This document shows positions 49,976 to 59,467 of a stretch of 64,000 bases of DNA, piece after piece; the first letter of the stretch is position 1, and each line of letters begins with the position of its first letter. Source of the stretch: Zelonia costaricensis. Lineage: Eukaryota; Euglenozoa; Kinetoplastea; Trypanosomatida; Trypanosomatidae. Location: positions 62,001 through 126,000 of the forward strand of contig JASAOO010003563.1 in NCBI GenBank assembly GCA_030849075.1, given 5' to 3'. The notes beneath the pieces are model-generated. The model saw only the letters and a list, made by a program, of their open reading frames with translations, had not been told where the DNA came from and did no database searches. A program made the translations under genes and the position numbers.

Positions 49976-52147
49976 ATGCCACTGCTCAAGTCCCTTAACC
50001 GGTGCCTACACGGCCTGCCGGCCGGCTCGTCGGCGTACGCGAACTTGTACCGCTGGTGCAGCACCGCACCACCGTCGCCGACGCCGTCGGCCGATGCCGC
50101 CTCGAGCGAGCGGTCCTCGCCGCCGGTCGCCCCAACGGGGCGGGGCGCGGCGCTAGACCTCGGGCTGAACTTTTCAGCCATGGACTTCGAGGCGGTCGCC
50201 AAGGCGACGCACGCCGCGATTGCCCGGGAGCGAGGCGCGGCGCCCACCCCGCTGGCCCAGCAGCGTGAGAGCGAGCTGGAGGAGCGGCTGGCCAAGACTG
50301 CGGACGGCGTGTCGGATGCGGATCCGCCAGTTCCCCCTCCGGCAGCCTCGAGCACAACGGCAGGCACATCGGAAGGGCCGCCGCCGGCATTCTCCAGACG
50401 TGGCTTCGCGTTGGGCGCGCCGTACGAAAGAGACCAACTGCCGCGCGGCTCCGGAAACGGGTCGCGTCGGGCACCGCACACGCAGCCGGGCAAGGCGTCC
50501 CAGGACGGTGGTGGGGGCCGCTACTCCCTCACCGACCACCTGAAGGACTGCGTGGCGGAAGGGCAGTGGGCGCGGGCGTACCAGCTGTTCACGAACGCCG
50601 TGTCACAGGCGTGTCAGCAGATCGTCGTCACCGGCGGTGCGGCAAGCAGCGGGGCACCCGCAGGTTGGCGGGAGGCTCAGCCCAGCGCAGGCAGCGAGGG
50701 GAGTGCCAAGGAGGCGGAGTGCTTCGGCGCGCTGCGGAAGATGCTGGCAGCCCTGCCCCGGGCGCAGAAGGACGACCGCGCCGCGCACGTTACGCGCAGC
50801 GTGAATATGCGCAACGTGCGCGGCATTTCGCGATGGTCAGGCCCGCACTACTACCTGCTGTGGAAGTGCCTGCTCGAGGCGGGGCGGCTGGAGGAGGTGC
50901 AGCGGGTGTGGACCGTCATGCAGCAGACCGGTTTCGTGGAGTACGAGATGAATCAGCGCACCGTCAACTCCCTCATGGCGCTGCTGCGTCACACCTCAAG
51001 CCAAACAAGCAACATGCTGGCAACCGTCGTGCCACCCACCACCAAGTTGGGCGACGTCGCCGCATACCACAAGGAAGTCCGTCGCGAATTGGTCAAGGGG
51101 CTCGAGCAGGCCGCCGCCGCCCACGACTTGAAACTCGCCAGCGGCAACCGCCGTACCGCCGAGGGGATTCGCATCACAGAGGCGCTGCAGCGGGCTGAGG
51201 CGGACGAGAATGGCGACAAGCTGCCAACCGAAGCAGCCCACAGCAGCACTCCCGGCGACGCCGCCGCGGAGGAGGCGAGCATCGCCGTGGGCGACTTTAA
51301 CGGGCTGCTCCGCCGTGCCCGTTCGTCTGAAGCAACGGTCCGGGTGCTGCACATGATGGAGAAGCTTGGCATCAGCAAGGAAGGCGTCACGTACGCCAGC
51401 CTCATTGCCGCGCTGCACAGCCCGCAGTATGTGCTGCCCGGCCACACTGCCGAGGAACTTGCGGCGCACCAGCATGGCGGCACATCAGGCGCTGCTGCCT
51501 CCTCCAGCGCACCAGCTGATGACTCGGTCAACGTCACGGAAACGAAGAGCGCCTACGAGGCGTACAAGCAGGAGCGCATCGACGCTGCCCTGGCGTGGTT
51601 CGCCGAGTGCCCGGTACCGTCTCGCACGATCGACGTCTTCAATGAAGTGCTGTATCTTCTACGTGCCAAATCGCACTGGGCCGAGTTCGACGGCGTCCTT
51701 GTGCAGCTGCGCGGCAACGCGGTGACCGGTGCGACATCGTGGCCGCAGGAGCTGCCCGACACCGCCGACGCACCCGCCGCTGCCGTGCTGCCGCCGCACT
51801 GGACGACGCGGCCGAACGGCAAGACGTACGAGCTGCTCATCCACCGTGCCCGGTACGTGCACCAGTGGGAGGTGATGTGGGTGCTGTACGACGAGATGCG
51901 CTCCTTTGGCGTGCAGGGCACCCCGCGTGTCTACGAGGTGCTGCTGCTCGAGGCACGCCGCCACCCGCCCCAGGTCATCGCTGCGAGCGGCGCGGCAACC
52001 CAGGCCGATGCCACGTCTGCGCTGCAGCTGCGCCTCTTCGAGGAGCTGCGACGCAACGGTGGCGACGTGCGCTCGTTCAAGTCCACACTGAACGTGGTGA
52101 ACGCCTGGACAAAGACGCGTTCTCGGTCAAACCGCTGGCAGCACTAG
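49976..52147 (+). CDS. Mitochondrial pentatricopeptide-repeat-like protein
   Basis: The 723-residue protein has an N-terminus (MPLLKSLNRCLHGLPAG) that is basic, hydroxylated and free of acidic residues, as in mitochondrial presequences. After a disordered part (~30-190), helical pairs of PPR type appear: YYLLWKCLLEAGRLEEVQRV at ~290, DFNGLLRRARSSEATVRVLH at ~441 followed by GVTYASLIAALHS, IDVFNEVLYLLRAKSHWAEF at ~549, and KTYELLIHRARYVHQWEVMW at ~615 followed by YDEMRSFGVQGTPRVYEVL. The spacing and motif content suit RNA-binding PPR proteins of the kinetoplast, which take part in mitoribosome assembly or mRNA processing. The repeats are divergent, so the number is uncertain (at least four or five). 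The start is the only ATG ahead of the presequence. Confidence 0.8.
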   Translation: MPLLKSLNRCLHGLPAGSSAYANLYRWCSTAPPSPTPSADAASSERSSPPVAPTGRGAALDLGLNFSAMDFEAVAKATHAAIARERGAAPTPLAQQRESELEERLAKTADGVSDADPPVPPPAASSTTAGTSEGPPPAFSRRGFALGAPYERDQLPRGSGNGSRRAPHTQPGKASQDGGGGRYSLTDHLKDCVAEGQWARAYQLFTNAVSQACQQIVVTGGAASSGAPAGWREAQPSAGSEGSAKEAECFGALRKMLAALPRAQKDDRAAHVTRSVNMRNVRGISRWSGPHYYLLWKCLLEAGRLEEVQRVWTVMQQTGFVEYEMNQRTVNSLMALLRHTSSQTSNMLATVVPPTTKLGDVAAYHKEVRRELVKGLEQAAAAHDLKLASGNRRTAEGIRITEALQRAEADENGDKLPTEAAHSSTPGDAAAEEASIAVGDFNGLLRRARSSEATVRVLHMMEKLGISKEGVTYASLIAALHSPQYVLPGHTAEELAAHQHGGTSGAAASSSAPADDSVNVTETKSAYEAYKQERIDAALAWFAECPVPSRTIDVFNEVLYLLRAKSHWAEFDGVLVQLRGNAVTGATSWPQELPDTADAPAAAVLPPHWTTRPNGKTYELLIHRARYVHQWEVMWVLYDEMRSFGVQGTPRVYEVLLLEARRHPPQVIAASGAATQADATSALQLRLFEELRRNGGDVRSFKSTLNVVNAWTKTRSRSNRWQH

Positions 52148-52810
52148 TGCGCCTGCATGTCTTCACTTTGTTTCGGTTGTGTGAACGTTAGTCGAGGTGG
52201 GGACGGAGTGCTCGTGCACACCCGTCGTTGTCGTTCGCCCGTGCTGCGGCGCGTCACAAGTAAAGGATAACAACACCTGCAGTGCATGGAACCCCCGTCT
52301 CACCGGAAGCGGATGCTGCAAGCACGCTTCGCGTAGATATCTGCGAACGGCTGAGTTTCCGCTGCAATCGTACGGCACCTCACCACAGGCACCCCCTCAG
52401 TGACGCATGGAGTCTCGTACACTCACAGGGGCTCTTGTTGTCCATCTCCCTCGAATTTGCCTTTCACTGCACACCACCGTCAAACGCCGCTCGCCCTCCT
52501 CTTTTTTCCTTCTCTTCGAGCTCAGCTCCGTCTTTGTCGTGGTCGCCTGACCACTAGCACTCCCTTTTTTCCTTTCTCACAAAAAACAAAAACACGACCG
52601 CCATCGCACCCGCTCCCTACTCACACATCCTTCAAAGGAGACCACGAGCTGCCTGACAGATCTTGCCTTTGCTCGTCGGATCTCTGCCTGCTCCGCAGCA
52701 ACGCGTACCGCACGCTCACCTATTCTCTTTCTCCTCCAGTACCGACCCCGCACACGGCTGTCGCGGCGCGTCGTCTTCTCTCTCTCCTCCGTAGGTCCTG
52801 CTGGTGCACC
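52148..52810. other. Spacer between PPR gene and Cys/His protein gene
   Basis: No gene is supported. It holds C/T sequence at ~52492-52520 and ~52560-52580 and the tract at ~52774-52792, followed by AG at 52793-52794, 16 bases before the next ATG. Confidence 0.65.
52774..52794 (+). promoter_or_regulatory. Pyrimidine tract and predicted trans-splice acceptor
   Basis: A CT-rich tract ends in GTAG with AG at 52793-52794. The predicted 5' UTR of 16 bases fixes the start of the next gene at 52811, because in-frame codons upstream would be removed. Confidence 0.65.
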
Positions 52811-53737
52811 ATGGCGAACCCACAGCACCACCACCACCACTCCCTAGCGCTGGACCGCTCCACCGCGCTGCACTACTACCACTGCGTGCTGTACGACATC
52901 CCCTTTGAGCTGCCGGTGAGTGGGATTGCCCAGCACGTCGTGCCCAAGAAGGAGTCGGACACGGTTCGCCGTCTTGCCGAGGCCGGTTGCCGTGTCGTGC
53001 CGCACCAGCTGCACGTATACAAGGAGCCACTCGACAGCAAGTTCGGCTACGTTTCCTTTTTTGTCCACCAGGTCCCGAGCTCCACCACGGACCCCGATGA
53101 GGTGCACCGCCTTGCCATGACCTGGATCGACCTCGACCTCGCCACTCAACTGAGCTTGATCGACTGCAAGGTGCTGCTCGCCCAGCCGCCGGAGTGCCAC
53201 TCGTCGGAGCCGTTTCTGGAGGCGTTTCGCCAGCAGTGCCCGCTGCTGGACCCCACCCTCTCGCCGGACACGAAGAAGTTGGAGACCTACGTGCTGTCGC
53301 GGGTGCGCTTTGGCGAACAGCGCAGCAACGCGTCCATCAACGAGCTGAACGAGGCGCACTGCCGCGGAGCCAAGGCATCGAGCAGGAGCGCCACTGACGC
53401 CCCCGCGGGGGCCGCCAGCTGCTCCGAGGACGGGCTTATCGGGACGGAGGGCGAGACGGACTGCTGCGCGCACGCCTGCTGCCGCACGGTGCACGAGCAC
53501 GTCTGGAAGTGCGTAGGCTCCTTCACCGTTGCCACCCTCACCCCCAAGGAGCTGGTGTGGCTGAAAAAGCAGCTCTCCACCTTTCCCTCGCTCCTCATCA
53601 CAAACAGCGACATGAACAGCACGCACTGCGACGAGACGAAGCTGATCAAGTTCTTCGAGGACGGCCTCGCCCCGCTCTTCACGGTGCAAGAGTCGGAGGA
53701 GAACAATACCCCTGGTCTCGCAGCCGCTGCTGTGTAA
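52811..53737 (+). CDS. Conserved-looking protein with Cys/His cluster, unknown function
   Basis: I do not recognise this 308-residue protein. It opens with a run of five His (MANPQHHHHHSLAL) and then a globular-looking region: LHYYHCVLYDIPFELPVSGI, KESDTVRRLAEAGCRVVPHQ, KFGYVSFFVHQVPSSTTDPDE, TWIDLDLATQLSLIDCKVLLAQPPE. A disordered Ala/Ser/Glu stretch (~195-220) precedes a Cys/His cluster (DCCAHACCRTVHEHVWKC, ~217-234) that could bind a metal ion. The C-terminal part resumes as ordered sequence (ATLTPKELVWLKKQLSTFPS, KLIKFFEDGLAPLFTV). No signal peptide or membrane segment is seen. Codon use matches its neighbours. Function is unknown; the Cys cluster may also be a loop insertion in an otherwise conserved fold. 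Confidence 0.8.
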   Translation: MANPQHHHHHSLALDRSTALHYYHCVLYDIPFELPVSGIAQHVVPKKESDTVRRLAEAGCRVVPHQLHVYKEPLDSKFGYVSFFVHQVPSSTTDPDEVHRLAMTWIDLDLATQLSLIDCKVLLAQPPECHSSEPFLEAFRQQCPLLDPTLSPDTKKLETYVLSRVRFGEQRSNASINELNEAHCRGAKASSRSATDAPAGAASCSEDGLIGTEGETDCCAHACCRTVHEHVWKCVGSFTVATLTPKELVWLKKQLSTFPSLLITNSDMNSTHCDETKLIKFFEDGLAPLFTVQESEENNTPGLAAAAV

Positions 53738-55257
53738 ATGCGGTGCAGCAGCCGGGCTATCGCCTCATCTCCCGTGGGTTCGTGCGTGTGTGTGTGTGTG
53801 TGTGTATGAAGGTCTGCGCTTCTGTCGGTGCCTGCTGCGAGTCTGCCACCAGTACATCTGTGCTCTTCTTTTGTTCGTTCCAGCAACGCCATCTGCCCGG
53901 TGCCTTCCCCTCCCCTTTTTGCACACACACCGCGGCTGCGGTGGACGGCGAGGCCCACAGACCGACAACTACGGCAACAGCGTCCCCCTTCTCATCCCTC
54001 CTCTCCGCCCTCCTCTCGGCAAATACCATCACCCCTCCCCTCCCTCCCTTCTGCAGCTTTCCTGGATCATCCGGTGCTTCGTTACTAATGAGCTTCTCGT
54101 GTGTGTTTGTGTGTCTCCGCAGACGCTCCTTCTTCTTCCCCCCCCTCCTCCCCTCTCCCGCGCATTTCATCCAATACCGCCGCGCCTTCGCGTGCCTTTT
54201 GGCTTCCGCTGGAGCTCTCTCTGTTTGTTCCCCCTTTTTTGCGAGGTATGCGCGACCACGAGGCATACCGTCGGTGAACCGGAAAGACTGTAGGCTGCGC
54301 CTGACTCTCTTTTCTTGGTGCGCTTCTACGTGATATGTGTACACTTCCGTCGTGGAGCGCGTCGCGGGGGTGCCCGTGTCGGGCCCTCTCTCCTCTTCCT
54401 GCACCTTCTTAGCTTCGTAAGTGATCTCCGCTTCTTTTTTTGTTTGTGGGTTTATGGATCCCCAGCGGTGGCGCTCCTTTTGCCCCGACGTTCCGGCTCG
54501 CCGCGCGCCTCGCCCGTTGAGACTGTGCTCCCATCTCCGTTTGGCCCCTGCCTACACGTGATTCTCTGCGTGTCGTGACCCGCACTTCCCTTCCGCGTAC
54601 GCTGAGGGAACCGGTACCGCTGGCTTGAATGACATGGTGCGGGAGAGAGAGCGGGGGAAACCGGAAGAGGATGAGGGAGACGAGAAGACATGCGGGAGAA
54701 GATGATGCTTCGCTTTCGATCTGGCGCGCAACTACACGGAGACCCATTGACGCACACATGAAGAGCGGAGGCTGTAGTGCATCGACGAAGAAAAAGTCGC
54801 ACCGATACACACACACACACACACAGAGACACAGACACATTCACGAAAATGATGTCGCGTGATTTCAGACACCGCTTTTTCTTTTTCTGTGGTGGGTTGT
54901 TTCTCATTTTTTGCCTTCTCATGCTATCGATGCTGCATTCGACACGATGGGAGGGGGGCGTTGGCCGAGACGGTGGAGTGGGATGGACCCCTTTCTTTCC
55001 AAAGCACATAATGGTATACGCTGGAGGTGGTGGCGGCGCGGGTATTGTTTCGTGAGGTGACGCTGGTGCAGAACGGAGGCAGGGTCACATCCGTGTCTTC
55101 TTTTTTGCTAGTTTGACATTTCCCAGTGGGTCTCACGCCGTCGCGCCAGAAAGCGTCAAGATTGTGCTGCTGGCGTGCGTGTCATTGGTGTGATCACAGG
55201 CCGAATAGCGGCAGCCGAGGGACTCGAGCCTTCCAAAACGGGTGCCTGCTGGCTGAC

Positions 55258-55286
55258 TCCCTCCCCTCCCCTCCCCTCCCCTCCCC
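55258..55286. repeat. CTCCC tandem repeat
   Basis: Five to six CCCCT units. The complement has at least four G4 runs with one-base loops and so could form a quadruplex. It matches the repeat at 24751-24771. Confidence 0.75.
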
Positions 55287-55971
55287 GCTCCGCTGTCGCC
55301 TATCGCTGTGTTTCTACCTGCCAAGGCTCAGTTCCTCCGTCTCATGCCGCGGCATAAAAGGGCCGTGTATAATTGATATCTGCAAAAAAAAACACAAGAC
55401 GGACAGAAGCCGGGTAGTCCACGTGTCGAACGGAGCAGTGTCGGCGCGAGACTTCGCGAGGCGGAACTCTAACCTAGAGCGTGCGCCACCCTCGATGCGC
55501 CCATGGCCGGCTTCAGGGCGCAGACCATCAGCGTGCTGGGCGAGAAGCCTGAACTTTAACAGGTGAGAAACAAAGGAGACCGCAAACGCTGCGACGACCA
55601 CGAGGTTCGTATGCAGACAACGACAAACACTCACACACAGACAGACATGCGAACTTCGACTGTCGCCACTTCTCTCCCTCTCCGCCGCCTGCTCGCCTCC
55701 TGGCTCTCTTTCCTTTTCCGTGTCTTGCCGACATCGCACACGCTGGCTGGTGCAGGGAATCCGCCGGTGTTCCGTGCTGTGTGCGTCCCCGTCTGCTTGT
55801 CGTCGATCCACTTTCTGAGTAGCTAACTTAACTGCCTCTTTCTCCCCCACTCCGCACAACAGCCGTATCTTTCTGACTCACTCTCTGCGCCGAGCGTGCC
55901 GCTCTCACCCTGCCTACCCCTGTCGGCTCCTCCACCACTTTTATCCCCCATCTCCTCGCTTTGTCGCCACT

Positions 55972-56045
55972 CCCACCTCCACACCCACACCCACGCACAT
56001 CCATACCCACACCCAGACCCAGACCCACAGACACACACACACACA
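55972..56045. repeat. Degenerate CCCACA hexamer repeat
   Basis: C3 runs recur at 55984, 55990, 56006, 56012, 56018 and 56024 with spacing of six bases for most, ending in a CA run at ~56031-56044. It is the reverse complement of the GGGTGT repeat at 10734-10760. Confidence 0.7.
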
Positions 56046-56864
56046 ACTGCTTCTCGTGGCTACCGTGTTTAATCTCTCTACTCGGCACCCGCCGCCCCCC
56101 TCCCCCTCTCCCGTCCCTCGCTTCCTTTCCTGCCTTCCCCCACGCAAGCCTCACTCAATCCCCTCCCTCACCGCAAACGTGTGCCGGGACTCCAAAACAC
56201 AACACGTGTGCCCTGAGCGCCTTCACGCCGGCCTTTTTGTTTGTTTTGTTTCCGCTGCCGCACTTACCGAACGCCTTTCTACCCGTGCTCTCTCTTACTT
56301 CTTTGCAGCCGTCTCGTTTGACGCCACCATCAACACTTCAGACGAACAGCGTAGTGAAGCGGCGGTGCAGGTTCAGGCACCACGTGGGTCCCAACGCTGC
56401 TCGCCAACCTCCGCACCCCCCCCATCCCTCCGCACCGCCTCCTACTCTCTATCCGGACACGCACGCGCTGAACTGTTGACCTTTTTTTTTTCCCACCTCC
56501 CTTGACCTTCTCGTACGCCTCTTGGACTCCTGTTTCGTTCTTCTTCTCCCCCACACCTCTTTGTTCGTAGTAGACTGGGCTCTTGCAGTTGTAGCGCGTC
56601 GCCGGCGCGTCTCAGACATCTTTCCCTGCTCTCCTGTTTCGCTTCTCCTCTTTGCTTGGCGTGTAGTAGCAGTGCTCTCCGAGTTTGTTTTGGCGTGTTC
56701 TGAAGCCCGTCCGCCTTCTGCGTCCCTCCCCCTCCCCTCACGCACTCTAGCTCTCGTACACTTTTTTTTTGTGGAGTCTGCATCAAGGCAACGCGGGCTC
56801 ATCGACTGCTCCCCTCCTCCCCCTCCCCCCACCTCTTGCACCCACTGTCTTTGCACGCCTCACA

Positions 56865-58031
56865 ATGATCTCCGTTGAGCAGGCGGAGACGATCGCCGCG
56901 GCGATGGAGCTGCCGGACTGCGTGCTGGAGCACGCCGCCGCCTTCCTGTACCGCCTCTTCGGCCCCACCGCAGACGCGTTCGAGGACATGGTCAAGGCTC
57001 GCTTCCCGGCGCCGCACAGTTTTGTGGAGCAGTGGATGCGGGCCAACGCGCACCCCTTTGCTGCCCGGCTCCCGTATCTCAACCCGTGGTACGGCATCGC
57101 CTCCATCCTGGGCTACTTCGCCTTGATTGTGGCCTTCCGCGTGTTTGGCCGCTTCCTCGGCAAGCTCTCGTGCACCGGCCTCGGGCTGGCCCACAACCTC
57201 GGCCTGCACCTTCTTTCGCTCTACATGAGCGTTGGCCTCGCTGTCAGCGCCCGCGCGGCGGGGTACTCGCTGTGGAACAACGCGGTGGGCACTTCGGCGG
57301 CTGAGTGGCGCATCGCCAAGCTGATTTGGCTCTTCTACGTCTCGAAGGTGGTCGAGTGGATGGATACCGTGATCATGCTGCTGAAGCAGAACTACCACCA
57401 GGTGAGCTTCCTGCACGTCTACCACCATACAACGATCTTTGCGCTGTGGTGGCTGGCGTCGCTCGCGGCGCCGGGTGGGGAGTCGTACTACAGCGCCATG
57501 GTCAACTCGGGCATTCACGTGGTCATGTACGGCTACTACTTCCTCACACTGCTCTTCCCGTCGGGCCCGGTGCGCAGCGTGCTCAACAAGTTCAAGTTCG
57601 TCATTACCAAGGGCCAGATGACGCAGTTCGCCTTCAACTGCCTGCAGTCCGCCTACGACCTGGTTTGGGTGCCGCGCGCCGAGCTCAAGTACAGCGCCCG
57701 GCTGCTCAACATCTTGTTCTGGTACATGATTTCGCTTCTTGCCCTCTTCGGCAACTTCCTCGTCAAGAACAACACGAAGAAGCGCCACCGCCACGCCGGC
57801 ACGAGCAGCCATGCCGCGGCGGCCACGATGGCGGATGCGCCGAAGGCCAGTGAGCCGAGCGAGAGCGGCATCAAGACGGGCATGACCAAGGCGCAGATGG
57901 AGGAGCTCAAGAAGGAGCAGGCCAAGGCGCTGCAGCGCATGAAGGCGAACGGGAGTGGCAAGAACGCCGCGGCGGCGGGGCCCAAGTTCGCGCAGCCGAT
58001 CAAAAACCAGCCGGTGTTCGGCAAGCCGTAG
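56865..58031 (+). CDS. ELO-family fatty acid elongase (PUFA-type)
   Basis: The 388-residue protein is a polytopic ER membrane 3-ketoacyl-CoA synthase of the ELO family, which condenses malonyl-CoA with acyl-CoA in fatty acid elongation. The family motifs are present in order: KVVEWMDTVIMLLKQNYHQV, the catalytic histidine box HVYHH at residues 184-188, MVNSGIHVVMYGYYF, and KGQMTQFAFNCLQ. About seven hydrophobic segments lie between ~65 and ~305. The Gln six residues before the box (QVSFLHVYHH) and the overall pattern fit the polyunsaturated-fatty-acid elongases rather than the saturated/monounsaturated type. The last ~85 residues form a hydrophilic Lys/Ala-rich tail (GMTKAQMEELKKEQAKALQR) ending KP, longer than usual. 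The start is the ATG at 56865; homology begins well downstream, so it is not strongly constrained. Confidence 0.92.
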   Translation: MISVEQAETIAAAMELPDCVLEHAAAFLYRLFGPTADAFEDMVKARFPAPHSFVEQWMRANAHPFAARLPYLNPWYGIASILGYFALIVAFRVFGRFLGKLSCTGLGLAHNLGLHLLSLYMSVGLAVSARAAGYSLWNNAVGTSAAEWRIAKLIWLFYVSKVVEWMDTVIMLLKQNYHQVSFLHVYHHTTIFALWWLASLAAPGGESYYSAMVNSGIHVVMYGYYFLTLLFPSGPVRSVLNKFKFVITKGQMTQFAFNCLQSAYDLVWVPRAELKYSARLLNILFWYMISLLALFGNFLVKNNTKKRHRHAGTSSHAAAATMADAPKASEPSESGIKTGMTKAQMEELKKEQAKALQRMKANGSGKNAAAAGPKFAQPIKNQPVFGKP

Positions 58032-59467
58032 CGGAAGCCGCCGCAAGAACACCAACATGCACGAAATGGACAGAAGTCGTCGGTCTTGTCATGCGACGGC
58101 ACGCTGTCTGCACCGTTTTTTTTTTTTTTTTTGGTCGAATGCACCGGTGAGAGCAACAGAGAAGGCCTCATCTGGTATTTCAGACACACACGGTCGCGAT
58201 TAGCCTCCGACTGTCGGCAAGCTCTGCAAGCAAGCAAACGCCCATTATCAACGCGAGAGCGGACGGTGTTGATGTTCCCTGTTCGCCCTCTTCACATACT
58301 TTTGTGTCTGTGCCTTCTCTCTGCACATTTTTGCGCCTTTCACTTTAACTCAAAAAAAAAAAGAGTTGTCTGTAGGAGTGCCCTTTTGCGTGGCTAGCGC
58401 CAGTGCCGTCGCCTGGTCACTGTGCGCTTTCTAACTGTGGATGTGGATGTGTGTTTGTGTGTGTGTGTTTGTGTGTGTTCACGCGGCACACTAGAGGCGT
58501 TGGCCGTGTGGGGCTGAGTGCATTTTAGTTTCCTTTGTGGTGGTGTTGTTGATTGGGAGCATCGCGTTGGCGCCTACCGTCGGCCGTCTTGTCCCGCTCC
58601 ACCCTCTTCCCACGTCACAAAGTGCAGAGCGTTGTGTGATGTGCGCTTCCCCCCCCCCCTACGACGTTGCGTGTGTGCGCCGCTTCCTGTTTGCCTCCCT
58701 GTCCTTTCTTTCCGAGTAGGGATGCGGCCGGAAATAGGCGGAGCCTGCGTGCTTCGATCGCGGGTCACTGCTGTGTGTTTCCCGAGGTACTCGCCTCCGC
58801 ACGTGGTTCACAGAAACGAACTCCACCGTACGAAGAGGAGGCAGCGGGGAAGTGAGTGCCCTTGCTTGCCCCAGTGGGCACTACGCACTCCTTCTCCGCT
58901 CTATGGTGCAGCTCTGATAAGAAACAGGACGAGAGCAGAGAAGAACGACGCCGTTAATTCGACCCGCATTTGCTAACGCAGGTTCACCGTGATAAAGCAC
59001 AGAAGAAACAAAAGATGACGGCGCGTGGTGTTGCCCTTCGCTCGACCGCGCAAAGGCGCGAAAGGGCGCGGACGGCGATCTGTGAGCTTGTGGATGGGCC
59101 AGTGGAAGTGAGGGCCGTTGTAAATGGGGTATCGTGAGCAGCGCTGCGTCGCCCATTTCCTTCCTGAGCGACACAATACAAACACACACACACAAAAAAA
59201 GAAGGGAGCATGAAGGACTCACCAAAGCCGCGAAGGAAGTAGAGAAAAAGCAAGCGCCACGCTCTTTTAGCAGCTGGGATGAAGAGGGCCAGGTCACAGG
59301 TACCGCCTCGGTCGCAGCTGAAGTGATTTGCCACCTTCCACCCCCCCCCCCCCCCGCGTGCGCCCACTCTCTCCTGTCGAAAACTCGCTCCCTCCCCTTT
59401 CCTCCCCCGTGTCCCACCGCCAGGTCCTCATCATCACACCTGAGAAGAAAAGCGAAGCGCTTCTACG
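58032..59467. other. Spacer between elongase and polytopic membrane protein genes
   Basis: No gene is supported. It has a T17 run at ~58118-58132, an A-rich run at ~58351-58363, a TG run at ~58450-58480, C runs at ~58649-58659 and 59340-59355, and the C/T tract at ~59388-59420 followed by CCAG with AG at 59422-59423, giving a 44-base 5' UTR for the next gene. Confidence 0.65.

Larger units (their letters stand above)
53738..56864. other. Very long spacer before the elongase gene
   Basis: I find no supportable gene in 3.1 kb, the longest gap in the window. It contains a TG run at 53786-53805, C/T tracts at ~54000-54053 ending in CTGCAG (AG 54055-54056), ~54127-54165, a CA run at ~54815-54830, a CTCCC repeat at 55258-55286, a CCCACA-type repeat at 55972-56026, further C/T tracts at ~56091-56140 and ~56803-56835, and T runs near 56483 and 56762. 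The acceptor for the elongase is probably the AG at 56775-56776 after T9. Frames present encode simple-sequence peptides. Confidence 0.55.

Noticed and set aside
53509..54333. Open frame overlapping the end of the Cys/His protein and continuing into the spacer
   Set aside because: The first part is an off-frame reading of a real gene and the rest is translated CT-rich spacer.
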